This document shows positions 22,048 through 32,420 of a DNA stretch of 64,000 nt, piece by piece. Source of the DNA: Microstegium vimineum (lineage: Eukaryota; Streptophyta; Magnoliopsida; Poales; Poaceae); contig CM039128.1 of NCBI GenBank assembly GCA_022036555.1, positions 25,614,719-25,678,718 on the forward strand. The letters run 5' to 3'. Numbering within the stretch: position 1 is the first letter of the stretch; every line of letters begins with the position of its first letter. Both the position numbers and the translations under genes were made by a program. The notes under the pieces were generated by a model that was given only the letters and a program-made list of their open reading frames with translations, did no database searches and had not been told where the DNA came from.

Positions 22048-23916
22048 ATGGCAGGAATCTACATCGAAAAAGGAGATGATCAGGTTGCATATTCTAACTA
22101 CTTTGCTAAAGATGTGGCAATTGATAGCCATGCTACTCATGAGGTATGTGATGCTTTGCTTAATAGAATCAAATCTGCCCTACCTTATTTTGAAGGAAAC
22201 TATGATCCTCATGCATATATTGAATGGGAGTTAAATGTAAACAATGAATTTAAAAACTATGATCTATCTGAAAAACAAAAGGTTAAAGTTGCTTCAAGTG
22301 TTCTTATCAAGTATGCTTTAACTGAGTGGAAACACCTTTGTAGATTTGCTAATGCTCCTAAATCATGGAAAGATATGAAAAGACATTTTAGAGATGTTTT
22401 TGTTCCTAGCTATTATTCTGAAATTTTGAATGGAAACTTGAAATCTATAAAACAAGGAAACAAAACTGTAGCAAAATATTTAGAGAAACTAAAATTGGGT
22501 TTGCTACGTTGTGGCTTAGAAGGAACCGATGAGTTTCTGGAACATAGATTTTTGCATGGTCTTAATGTGGAAATTCAGAATATACTTGTTGATAAACATT
22601 ATCAGAATTTTGATGAGTTGTTTGATCTTGCTTGTGATGCTGAAGTAAATCTACAAAGGGAACATACAAATACTATAGAAGCATTTGTCTCTCCTATTAC
22701 TAACAATTTGCAGGAAGGAGATGATAATATACATGTTGACAACAATCAATTTAAGATAGGAGGTGAAACATTTAAAGAGAGCGTGAATCTGGCTACACCT
22801 ACACCAATTGAGATGAGCATCCAAGGTATGTCAAATGCTTGTAAACTAAATCAAGGTGAGAATACTTTATTTGACTTAAATTTGCCAACTAATCATGATA
22901 TTATAGATCAATCAATTGTTGAACTGGTCGCTGATTTTCCTTTGTCACACTTTGATATGCTTGATTTTACTTGTGACAAAGAAGAGTTGTGTGATAGTGC
23001 ATCACTTATATCCATACCACAACTAGTGAATAAAGCTACAAATTCTGTATTAATGAGTGTTGAATTCAAGCATGTTGTTCATATTGTAAATGAAAATGAA
23101 GAAGCTCAATTGTTGTCATCTTTACATACAATCGGATATATTGAATTCGATGATCTTTGTGAGCTTAAATATTTGCAGAATAATCTGACTGATAGATTTG
23201 AATTGCCATGTTCTTCTAATATCAATTTTCATGCTATTAGCAAATATAATTATGAAGATGAGTATATGGTAAACCGAATTTACATTTACTCAAATATACA
23301 AACTCCTTTTATAGTTAACAGAACTAATCAATTAGAAGTATGCAATAAAAATAACCATGCCATGTCAAGCTTCCCTAGTTTTATTTTAAAGAAACAGGAT
23401 AACTATCAAGAATGGGAGTATGGTTTGCTTGTATCTACAACACATCCTCCGACAGTGGTCAAACCGAGGACGGTTTGCTGTCAAGAAAGGGAGAATGATG
23501 AGGACATCACCGGCTTAGATATGACCATGCCAACCACTTCTATACCAAAGGTGAAACCATTCTATATGAGGTTTATCATTGTTACATTTGATGAATGGGT
23601 GCTGCACTATGAAGTGTGTATGTTTTCATTTTCAGAATTGCTTACATGGATCAAGGAAGGGTTAGATTGCATATGGAAAGCATGGATGGTCAATGAAGTT
23701 GATTGGGGACCAAATCCAAGTGTTCCTAACGTTCTCCACCAGGCCACCACGTCACATTGGATCCAAGGAAACAAAGAGTCCAAGTCCAACACGTTTTGGA
23801 AAGTTCAATTCGGACTGCAGAAGAGTCCAAACTTGCGACGGTTGCCACGACTTCATACGGACTTCGATTGGGACGTTCTAGCACTTTTTGGAAAGCTTAT
23901 CAAGTCTACATTCTAA
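22048..23916 (+). CDS. gag: Gag protein of TR-GAG, open frame continuing into the 3' LTR
   Basis: ATG 22048 (MAGIYIEKGDD) is preferred over the in-frame ATG at 22021, because the capsid family begins soon after; the full open stretch is 22021-23916 (631 codons). Residues about 55-220 form a Retrotrans_gag capsid domain (LPYFEGNYDPHAYIEWE, WKDMKRHFRDVFVPSYY, LLRCGLEGTDEFL, DELFDLACDAE). The middle is acidic and Asn-rich without a zinc knuckle. No protease active site is visible. The frame passes without a stop through the polypurine tract and about 420 bp into the 3' LTR, adding some 140 residues. Gag would build the particle in which the element RNA is copied by enzymes from another element. 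Intact in this copy, unlike the one at 1-1115. Confidence 0.85.
   Translation: MAGIYIEKGDDQVAYSNYFAKDVAIDSHATHEVCDALLNRIKSALPYFEGNYDPHAYIEWELNVNNEFKNYDLSEKQKVKVASSVLIKYALTEWKHLCRFANAPKSWKDMKRHFRDVFVPSYYSEILNGNLKSIKQGNKTVAKYLEKLKLGLLRCGLEGTDEFLEHRFLHGLNVEIQNILVDKHYQNFDELFDLACDAEVNLQREHTNTIEAFVSPITNNLQEGDDNIHVDNNQFKIGGETFKESVNLATPTPIEMSIQGMSNACKLNQGENTLFDLNLPTNHDIIDQSIVELVADFPLSHFDMLDFTCDKEELCDSASLISIPQLVNKATNSVLMSVEFKHVVHIVNENEEAQLLSSLHTIGYIEFDDLCELKYLQNNLTDRFELPCSSNINFHAISKYNYEDEYMVNRIYIYSNIQTPFIVNRTNQLEVCNKNNHAMSSFPSFILKKQDNYQEWEYGLLVSTTHPPTVVKPRTVCCQERENDEDITGLDMTMPTTSIPKVKPFYMRFIIVTFDEWVLHYEVCMFSFSELLTWIKEGLDCIWKAWMVNEVDWGPNPSVPNVLHQATTSHWIQGNKESKSNTFWKVQFGLQKSPNLRRLPRLHTDFDWDVLALFGKLIKSTF
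23483..23495 (+). other. Polypurine tract of TR-GAG
   Basis: AAGAAAGGGAGAA directly before the 3' LTR at 23496. The same tract precedes the LTR at 1116. It lies inside the gag frame. Confidence 0.85.
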
Positions 23917-24507
23917 TGGGTCCGGACTCATACCTATATCCTATCAGATGCGTGCGCAGTAGACAATTTAATACCGAGATCTTTTCTGCCAACGGTGCTG
24001 CGTCACCCTATTTTGGGCTGATGGCCCGTGTATCAAGTTGAGTCCATTAGGGACTCATTCTAGGGTTGTAGGACGACACTAGGACCCTTGTGGTCGTCCT
24101 CCCTCCTCCTTATATCCCCCTAGAGCTGCCACAAACAGATTGGGTTTTGTTTAGATGAAAGTTTAGCTGCTGCTACTTCCTTGTAGACGCGTGTGTCGAC
24201 TAGACCATCCGTTCTACTTGATTCGGAACCCCACCTTCATGTGTATCACATCTGATCCTTCATCTCTTATTTGCAATTGAGTGCTTGTTCTACTTGTTCT
24301 TGCTTGTTCTTCGATTGCTTGCAGGAATAACCCTAGTGGTTTGGTTGGTTGTGATCCGCAAGATCGTGAGCAACCGCTGGAATTGGTGTATCGATCGCTA
24401 AGGCGTAGCGTCCTTGGATAGTTGTAGTCGGATCGTGAACGTCGTTCCAGTCAAATCGAAGTTATCTATCTCCACCGAAAGATCGGGACAACCCATACAT
24501 CTCATCA
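23496..24507 (+). repeat. 3' LTR of the TR-GAG element
   Basis: Near-identical to 20018-21028, with about eleven substitutions and one single-base length difference by eye. Encodes the C-terminal extension of the gag frame up to the stop at 23914-23916. Confidence 0.95.
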
Positions 24508-24982
24508 ATTAGTACCTGGGTTGTTTTCATCATGTGGCAGCTTCTTGAGCCACACCTTGTACGCATCAATGTCTTCATCATCATTTCCTTTTCCACTATC
24601 TTCCTCATGTCTACTATGTCGCTTGATTGGTGTATTGTGTATTCTCCTTCCTGTTTTCCTCAGTTTTTGAAACTACTACCCTGATTATTTTCTCTTTCAT
24701 ACTATCTTCTATCATTTTTAATGCATCCTCTGCATAATCTATACGATGCAACAAAGCTGTATCGTTGCCACATCTCTTCAAGTAGTACATGAAGTCCCTC
24801 CCAGAATAACCCATCTTAACTTTAAACTTTACTAAGTTGCCAAAGTTAATTTTAGCACGGGCAATGTTCAATATGCCACGTTGCTGGTCCATGAGCCCTC
24901 CCCAGAAATCAACATAAACTTGCCATCTATCTTCTGTTTGTTCGCGTGTTGCCCTACAAAATATTCTTACTTCAGTGAACAT
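24508..24982 (-). pseudogene. TNPA-like gene of the CACTA element, upstream part
   Basis: The minus-strand frame 24982-24614 (RDFMYYLKRCGNDTALLHRIDYAEDA and flanking residues) continues, after a frame change near 24614, as an acidic stretch (GNDDEDIDAYKVWLKKL) up to the insertion site at 24508. Similar segments accompany CACTA transposase genes in grasses; I know no function for it. The reading resumes at 20017 beyond the TR-GAG element, which broke the gene. It may be the N-terminal part of the TNPA-like product or a third CACTA gene. Confidence 0.55.
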
Positions 24983-26214
24983 ATGTTCAATTTTGTAGTC
25001 TCTACAACACTTGCAACTGATGTTCTTATATTTATAAAATTGTCAAGAGATAAATTAATGTATGCACATGTGTACTTGTTAAATGAATAAACATTGTATG
25101 ACTGTTGAAGATATGAATCATATATGAATGTGCAGGCTATTGATTAAAAAAAATACCCTGAAATGAAAATGGAATTATGGCAACTGATGATGCATGATTG
25201 GAGACTTTGAACTGTAGGTGACAACAATCTGCTAATGGTCTGTACTGATGATGCATGCTGGTGCAATTCAGTTACTTAATCACTCTAAATGTTAGCAAAC
25301 TCAAAATCTCCCATGCTTGATTCAAATATTTGGCATAGCATTAATAATTGTCTTATTATTAAACTGAGTATTTGGATAGCTATAGATGCATATATGATCT
25401 TCTGAAAACTAGGATGACAAACTTGTTGAGAAATAGAGACATATCAGCCACATGATCAGATAGATCCAAACAGAGAAAGCAAAGGGGGATTGCAGTGCTA
25501 TAAATACAATCCAAGATTAAAAATAACTACCTGATTTTGAAGGAAATTTTAAAAAAATAAGAAACATGTTTTGCGTTGTGGCTTTGCATTTTCGATGAAC
25601 TCTTGATTGAGGAAAAGGATTCTCATCTCCGAGACATATTTTGGTCCTAAATGAGAAACATGAACTCTTGATCGAGGACAAAGATTCTCATCTCACTATC
25701 TCAGAGATATATTTTGGTCGTAAATGAGAAACATGAACTCTTGATCGAGGATAAGGAATGTCATCTCGGAGATATATTTTGGTCCTAAATGTCATACATG
25801 AACTCTTGATTGAGGAAAAGGATTCTCATCTCCAAGATATGTTTTGGTCCTAAATGAGAAACATGAACTCTTGATCGAGGACAAAGATTCTCATCTTCGA
25901 GATATATTTTGGTCCTAAATGAGAAACATGAACTCTTGATCAAGGACAAAGATTCTGATCTCCGAGATATACTTTGGTCCTAAATGAGAAACATGAACTC
26001 TTTATGTGAAGTATGATGACATGTGTACCATGAAATACACTGTTTAATGTTTATTGTGTCATGAAATAAAAATAAAGTCACATGAGGTTAAAACTATTTT
26101 ATTATAACTTAATATAAAAACTAAATGAAAAAATCATCATCATCTTCGTCCTCTATCGCAACTACAGGTGCGATTACTCCATCGTCAATATATGCGTCAA
26201 CATCATCTTCGCCC
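24983..26214. other. CACTA spacer between the TNPA-like and TNPD genes
   Basis: Noncoding AT-rich sequence with one striking feature, the tandem array at 25597-25994 (listed separately). It includes the probable promoter region of the TNPA-like gene and the 3' end of the TNPD gene. Confidence 0.5.
25597..25994. repeat. Minisatellite in the CACTA element, six units of about 66 bp
   Basis: Each unit starts GAACTCTTGAT and contains TCTCATCTC, GAGATATATTTTGGTCC and TAAATGAGAAACAT. Units two to six start near 25662, 25734, 25799, 25864 and 25929; a seventh begins at 25995 and breaks off after about seven bases. Units differ by point changes and a small insertion in unit two. Confidence 0.92.
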
Positions 26215-29200
26215 TCATCGTCGCCAATTTATGAAGTCCCCTTGGTCGCTTGTAATAGTCATGTGCTCCACCCCAACAAGCAATGAGTCAACATCAAATT
26301 CTACTTCATCTTCAACACTCGTTGATTCTAGCATGGAGAAAAGGTTTCTTGGTTTCATTCGAAAAATGCTACACCAATTTTCTTTCTTTGCATGTTTCAC
26401 ATAAAACACCTACTCTGCTTGTGTCGCCAGAATATAGGGATCATCTGAATATCTGAGACGGGTAATATCAATATCTATAATTCCATATTCATCTTTGTTG
26501 TACACTGTACCTTTCTTCTTTGTTGCAGCGGGGACATCGAACCAATCACACTTAAATATCATCACTTCCTTTCCACTAATGAATTGTAGAGAAATAATTT
26601 TATTAATAACTCCATACCAGTCCATATTACCCGTACTTTCATCACCCTTGACAAGGACACCACTGTTTTGTGTGATCAAGCTAGTCTCTGCCAACACCGT
26701 CCGAAATATGAATCCATTGATGAAACATCTATTGAAAACACGAGCACGATCATCTGGTCCTTGAGAAAGGTTGTACATCAGCTCACTTGCATTTCCTTCA
26801 TCATATTCTTGTTTGGTCTGCACTTCCATTGATAAAAAATAGTAAGATTTTTAGATTAAGTGCATCATAATATGAACAAAACTAAAATCTGCTCACTCAC
26901 TTTGTCCTCAAACCAACCAACCAAATTGCTTCTTGTGTCTTGTGTCAACATTATGCGGATTATATTTCTTTAGTGATGCCTTATGTACACTACAGTGGAC
27001 AGACCAAACAAAATGCAAAATTAGTAACATATTAAGTAGAAAAAAGCATGTTGTAATGTAAATTTAACTCACTCTAGCAAATTAATACACTCCTCAGTAT
27101 TTGTCAGTATGTAGTGCCTTATTCTCATCATTTCAGAGTCGTCCAAGACCTCGAAACTATACCCTTTCCTACTGTAGTCAAGGTCAGCAAAAACGCTCAA
27201 ACTAGATGGTGGTTCCGGCACTGCAGCGCTTTCATGGCGCTCTGCGCGAGTTGGCATATCTTTGAAGAATTCCGAACAAAATGTCAGGCACTCTTCTATG
27301 ATATACCCCTCTGCTATTGATCCTTCAGGATGTGCTTTGTTCCTCACATAACCTTTTACCGTACGCAGATATCTCTCCATGGGATACATCCATCTATAAC
27401 ATACAGGTCCACCAAGTGAAGCCTTTTTAGCTAGATGAACTGGAAAATGTACCATGATGTCAAAAAAATTAGGCGGGAATATCATCTCAAGCCGACATAG
27501 AGTCTCCCTAATCGAAGAACTCATGTTAGCAAGCTCCTTTTCATCTAGCTCCTTTGAACAAAGCGAATTGAAGAACCTACTCAAGTCAATTAAAGGGACA
27601 ACAACTTGTTGAGGCAGAATGTTGCATAGTACTAATGGTAAAAGTTTCTGGAATATAATATGATAATCATGAGTTTTCAGACCAGACAGCATACACCGAT
27701 TTTCATCCACACATCTTCGGATATTGGACGCGTATCCATCAGGTAACTTCATGAAGAAATTTGCACAAAACTTTCTTATCATCTTTCGATAATTTGTACA
27801 AAGCAGGTGGTAAAGTGAACTTACCGTTCTCATGCACTGGATGTTGATCCATCCTTATCCTGAGGTGTTGCATGTCAAGCGGAGCTTGCTCATTATCCTT
27901 ACTTTTACCTTCTATGTTTAGCAAAGTGCCCAATATGCTCTCACATATATTTTTCTCGATATGCATCACATCCAAGTTATGCCTAATAAGCAAATTTTTC
28001 CAGTACGGAAGCTCGAAGAAAATACTCTTCTTCCTCCAATTGTGCCATCTCTTTTCTTCGTCACGCTGCTTCCTTTTTCTTGATTCAGGACCAAAATTAA
28101 CTTGGTCAAAACTATCATAGTGTTGCAACACCTGTTCTCCGGTCAGTGGTGCTGGAGCCACCCTATCTTTTGTCTTGTTGTTGAAACTGATCTTGTTTCT
28201 ACGCCACTTGTGGTCCTTAGTCAGAAAGCGATGATGCCCCATATAACAATGCTTGTTCCCATGCTTCAACAATAAGTAGTCTGTGTCTGTATGGCAGTAT
28301 GGACATGCAAACTTGCCTTTTGTACTCCATCTAGAAAGCATCACATATGCTGGAAAGTCATTGATTGTCCATAGTACAATTGCATGCAAATCAAAATTCT
28401 TCCTCTCCTTTGCATCCGGAGAACTTTTAGCTCATCTATTAGAGGTTGCAAGTATACATCAATGCTAACACCAGGCGATTTCTTTCTTGGTATCACCATC
28501 GACAACATCCAATACGACTGTTTCAAACACAACCATGGCGGAAGATTGTAAGGAATTAAAATAACAGGCCACCAACTGTATGTGACATTCAACATACCAA
28601 ATGGATTGAATCCATCAGATGCTAGACCAAGCTTGACATTGCGAGGATCCTCTGCAAACCATTCATAGGTTGTATCCACATGCTTCCATGCTTTGGAGTT
28701 CGCCGGATGTCGCATTTTTTCCATCAACCACCAATTCTTCCTTATGCCAACGCATATATGATGCTCTAGCCTCTGACATATATATCCTTTGGAGCCTTGG
28801 AATCAGTGGGAAGTAACGTAGGATTTTACGTGGAACACGCTTGTCTGAGCCACAGCTACTGCCAGCATCTTGTACCTGTTTAGGCTGCTTCCACCTTGTC
28901 TCACCACATTTTGGGCAATTATCCAGGCCCTCATATTCTTTCCCTCTAAATAACACACAATCATTATAGCATGCATCTATCTTTTCATAATTTAGACCAA
29001 GATCTCTAACAACCTTTTTGATCTTCTCCATACTATCTAGGAGGCAGTGCCCTTTAGGAAGAATAAGCAAGAACAACCCAAGTACGAAATCCATGCAAGC
29101 ATTACTACAACCAAACATGCACTTCATCTGAAACATTTTGACAATGAAAGACACCTGGGTAGCTTCCGAGCAGCCGGGAAACAACTCCTTCTTAGCCTCT

Positions 29201-29616
29201 TCTAGCAATTTGAAGAAATTCTGAGCCATATCATTTGGTTGTTCATTATCTATTTCTCCACGTATAGTACCCCTGATCAAAGAATGTAACAACTCTTTGG
29301 TAGCAGCCCTATCATCAACGTCACCAGCATCATCAATTGTTGAACCTTCACATATACTTTCTTGCTCTTGGATGAAGCTTTCATCAAAACCTTTCCGAAG
29401 CAAATGCTTCTGAACATCTGACCGTTTTCTAAATGACATGGAACGACATGTTGGACATGGACATGGTGTCGTTCTTCCTTTAGAGCTACCTCCAAAGGTG
29501 CTATCAAGATAATATGTTAATCCTTGTTGCCACTCTGCAGATACCTTATCCAGCCACATCCAACAACTACCTTGGTGTGACATTGATTCGAACACCTGAC
29601 AATTAAACACACGCAA
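26215..29616 (-). pseudogene. TNPD/TNP2-type transposase of the CACTA element
   Basis: Read leftward; probable start ATG near 29583 (MSHQGSCWMW). Order: N-terminal transposase-associated domain with CPCPTC and a conserved Arg-rich region (29583-29400), the TNP2 core (KVVRDLGLNYEKIDAC, CPKCGETRW, RILRYFPLIPRL, then LGLASDGFNPFG, STKGKFACPYCHTDT, DVMHIEKNICESILGTLLNIEGK), a DUF4218-like block (27833-27069) and a DUF4216-like block (26829-26215). TNPD catalyses CACTA excision and integration with TNPA. This copy has frame breaks at an A6 run near 28715-28720, near 28417 and near 27745, and an in-frame TAG at about 26410-26412 before the VFYVK motif, so it is dead. Confidence 0.88.
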
Positions 29617-31009
29617 AAATAAATAAGAACATGCTACAGATTGGAAACAAAGGCAAATTGGGGTTTAGGGTTTAGGGATCTTGGTCTCTAACAACCTGTT
29701 ATTTTAAATTGGGGGCAGCTATAAATATGAGGGCCTGCTATTTTAAAAATGATTTATACATATATCTGTTATTTTAACAACCTGTTATTTTAAAAATAAT
29801 TTATACATATATCTTTTAAATAAATATGATTCACTTTGAACCACACCTATTAATATTGTAACGAAAATAGAAAATTGGGGCAGCACCTAATTTCAATACG
29901 AAACAAGAACAGTAATATTTGTCTCAAGCATAACAAAAGAAAAAAAACATATCTTTTAAAAAACTCCTACAAAGTTTGGTGTTCACCTTGAATTTTATTT
30001 CCATCATCTACTACTTATAATAATTTGCCTAATTTTTCACTGTGCATGCAATTAAATTTTTATTCTCTCTGAAATTTTAACACATCAGTTCATGACAATT
30101 GTGTTGTGTTGAGCAAATAGAAAATTGATCAATGATAGAGAAGGATGATCAAATTCAGCTTATTACTAAAACAGATCAAAGATAGAGAGGGATCAACTTA
30201 CAATGACATGCACGAGCTTGGTCGGCAGCAGCAGGATCTTGATTTGCAGAAGGGATACACGAGCTTGATCTGATCGACGGCAGGAGGATATGATCGGCAG
30301 CAGGAGGATTGGGATCGGCGGCAGGAGGATCTGAGCGGGAGGACCTCATGTTGGGCTGTCGGCGTTGTCGGCTGGCTGAGTGGCGGTAGCAGGAGGATGT
30401 GCTTCACGTACGTGTCGGCGGCCACGAGAGGACCTCGTGTCGCGGCCGGCCTCTGTCCTTCACGTACGTGAGTCGGGCATCTGTGTCCTTCATGTATAGA
30501 AGAAAGAACAGATCTAATATTATTATGGGTAATCAAATCTTATTACGTAATGGCTTATATAGTATAAAAGAATGAATATAATAGTCTATTCAACAAAGTA
30601 CAATTACTCTAGTGGTTTCTTGGCGACATGATCAATCCTAGGTGCACAAGTTTGATTCCTCTTCCCCTCACATTTTTGTTTTTTTATTTAAATAATTAAC
30701 AATTCACTTATTACATGTTTTTTCCATGTTAGTCAATTTTCTTTCAAATCCCTCACATTTTTGTTTTTTTATTTAAATAATTAACAATTCACTTATTAGG
30801 TTGTAGTTATTTTAAAAAAATAATTAACAATTCACTTATTACATGTTTTTTCCACGTTAGTCAATTTTCTATCAAATCCCTCACATTTTTGTTCTTTTAT
30901 TTAAATAATTAACAATTCACTTATTACATGTTTTTTTCCACGTTAGTCAACTTTCTTTCAAACTACTAAAAATAATTTAAACGTGGTCCCACCTGCTACT
31001 TAGTCGCAA
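29617..31009. other. 5' region of the CACTA transposase gene
   Basis: Noncoding. Contains a GC-richer block at 30210-30480 with GATCGGCAGCAGGAGGAT-type short repeats (likely first exon or promoter zone) and an AT-rich repeat array at 30665-30963. No gene supported. Confidence 0.5.
30665..30963. repeat. AT-rich tandem repeat near the right end of the CACTA element
   Basis: Three units starting CCCTCACATTTTTGTT, each running through TTATTTAAATAATTAACAATT and ACATGTTTTTTCCA to GTTAGTCAA. Unit starts are near 30665, 30750 and 30879. The middle unit is longer because it carries a second AATTAACAATTCACTTATTA stretch. Confidence 0.88.
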
Positions 31010-31357
31010 GGTCACCTTGCATCTAGAACAAATCTGATGCAATAGTACTTCCTAGTTGCATCCATATGCTAAACCGATGTAATACCACCTACATATTCCA
31101 TCGAACATTCAACACTAACGCAACCAAAATTCTCTGATGCAATAATTCCTGTCTATTGCATCCTTGTTCCAAATGATGCGTTAGATCAAACGTATTGCAT
31201 CGACGTGAATTACTATGACATCCAACTAATGATCGATGCAATTAGGCCAACCTATTGCATTAGCAACTGATCATTGCTGCAATAGCAGCCACATATTGCA
31301 TCAGATTTGTGTTTGATGCAAAATGACATGATGCAATAGGGTCCAAATTTAGTAGTG
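31010..31357. repeat. Right subterminal repeat region of the CACTA element
   Basis: Dense GATGCAATA and TATTGCATC motifs up to the terminal TTAGTAGTG, matching the left end. Confidence 0.8.
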
Positions 31358-32420
31358 TCACCACAGAATTTCTAAGCTCTCTCCAAATCTCTAATGTTGG
31401 AATTTCCTTTCACATGTTTAATCAAAACCATAGTCTATCATGGAATCATCTAAGTGTTGCTCTGGGCTTTGATAATTCATGCTTGATTGATTTAGACCCT
31501 GCCATGCGTAGTTTCAACAAAAGGAAATTTTGGTTCTCTATATCTACTCTAAAAGTTTGCTCAAATCCTAAGCCTGAGGAAATTCACAACCCAACTCTTC
31601 GTTTTATGCTTCTTTGGATGAAAATGACTTTGTTTCCTGGAAGTAATGCTAACTTGATAAGTGACATGGAACTAAAACTACTTTATGCCATGGTCAATAA
31701 AAAGTGAATCTCTCCTGTGAAGTATTTAGTGGAATTTTGGCAAAGTTCAATTGAGAATAATATATCTATCCAATTCACATCTTTAATTACTCATCTTGCC
31801 GAATCCATGAACCTGCTAGATGGTACAAACCCTTTTGTTTACATCTCTGCTCCTTTAGCAATGATCTCAGAACAATATCTTTCTCATGTTCAAATGCTAA
31901 AAAGAGATGCCAATGGTGTTTTAAAAATGATTTACAGTGGCCATACAATTGAGGTGTCTCTTCCAAATAGACAACTTCAATTGTATAGGACCCGCAAACT
32001 AACCCTTGATTTAGATCAAGGAAGTGGGCAGAGAGATTTTGCAGGCTCAAACAGGAGAGCTTAGGAGGGGCTACACTTTGTTGATCTTGAGCAAGGTGGT
32101 CCTTCCTGAGGAGCTATTGACGAGGAGGAAGACGATGCATCTTCCGATCCCATGCACACTTCAAGTGGCATGCCTCCTCGACCATCACGGCCGCAACGAG
32201 CACCAGCATCCTTCTCGTCCACACGAGACAGGGAGCATCGTGGACTACGGCAAGAATTCGATCATCTTACCAACATCGTTGGTGAGTTGCGTGGTGAGCA
32301 CGATGAGACAGCACGCATTGTCCAGTAAACGACCGAGAACATTCAAGCAATGCATGAAGAACAACATCGGCGTAGAGACTTTTTGGTGGCAACAACATCC
32401 ACATCCGCCGCATTATTAAG
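31358..32420 (+). pseudogene. Athila ORF-1-like gene of element A, 3' part
   Basis: Continues the reading broken by CACTA. Segments WNHLSVALGF, FWFSISTLKVC and PTLRFMLLWM precede a TGA at 31705-31707, and the frame goes on with SPVKYLVEFWQSS and FTSLITHLAESM to the stop near 32062. A different frame from there to about 32420 is acidic then coiled-coil-like (HLTNIVGELRGEHDETARIV) and is followed by AWGRFPP. This matches the Athila ORF-1 organisation, a downstream protein of unknown or env-like role. At least three stops or frame changes make it a pseudogene. Confidence 0.6.

Larger units (their letters stand above)
20018..24507 (+). mobile_element. Complete TR-GAG-type LTR retrotransposon (gag only)
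   Basis: LTRs 20018-21028 and 23496-24507 with ends TGATGAG/CTCATCA, flanked by the perfect 5-bp duplication ATTAG (20013-20017 and 24508-24512). Primer binding site at 21030-21050, polypurine tract at 23483-23495. The only long frame is gag; no protease, RT, RNase H or integrase is present, so it must be mobilised in trans. The two LTRs differ at about a dozen positions in about 1010 bp (counted by eye), so it is a young insertion. Total length 4490 bp. Confidence 0.95.
15829..31357 (-). mobile_element. CACTA (En/Spm) DNA transposon with TNPD- and TNPA-like genes
   Basis: Ends CACTACTAA...TTAGTAGTG with terminal inverted repeats matching at 24 of the first 26 bases by eye, flanked by the 3-bp duplication TCA (15826-15828 and 31358-31360). 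Subterminal regions are packed with TGCATC/GATGCA motifs. Two gene blocks lie on the minus strand: a TNPD/TNP2-type transposase (29616 to 26215) and a TNPA-like Transposase_24-type gene (24982 to 17821). Length 15.5 kb, about 11 kb without the inserted TR-GAG element. The transposase has frameshifts, so it is not autonomous now. Confidence 0.93.
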
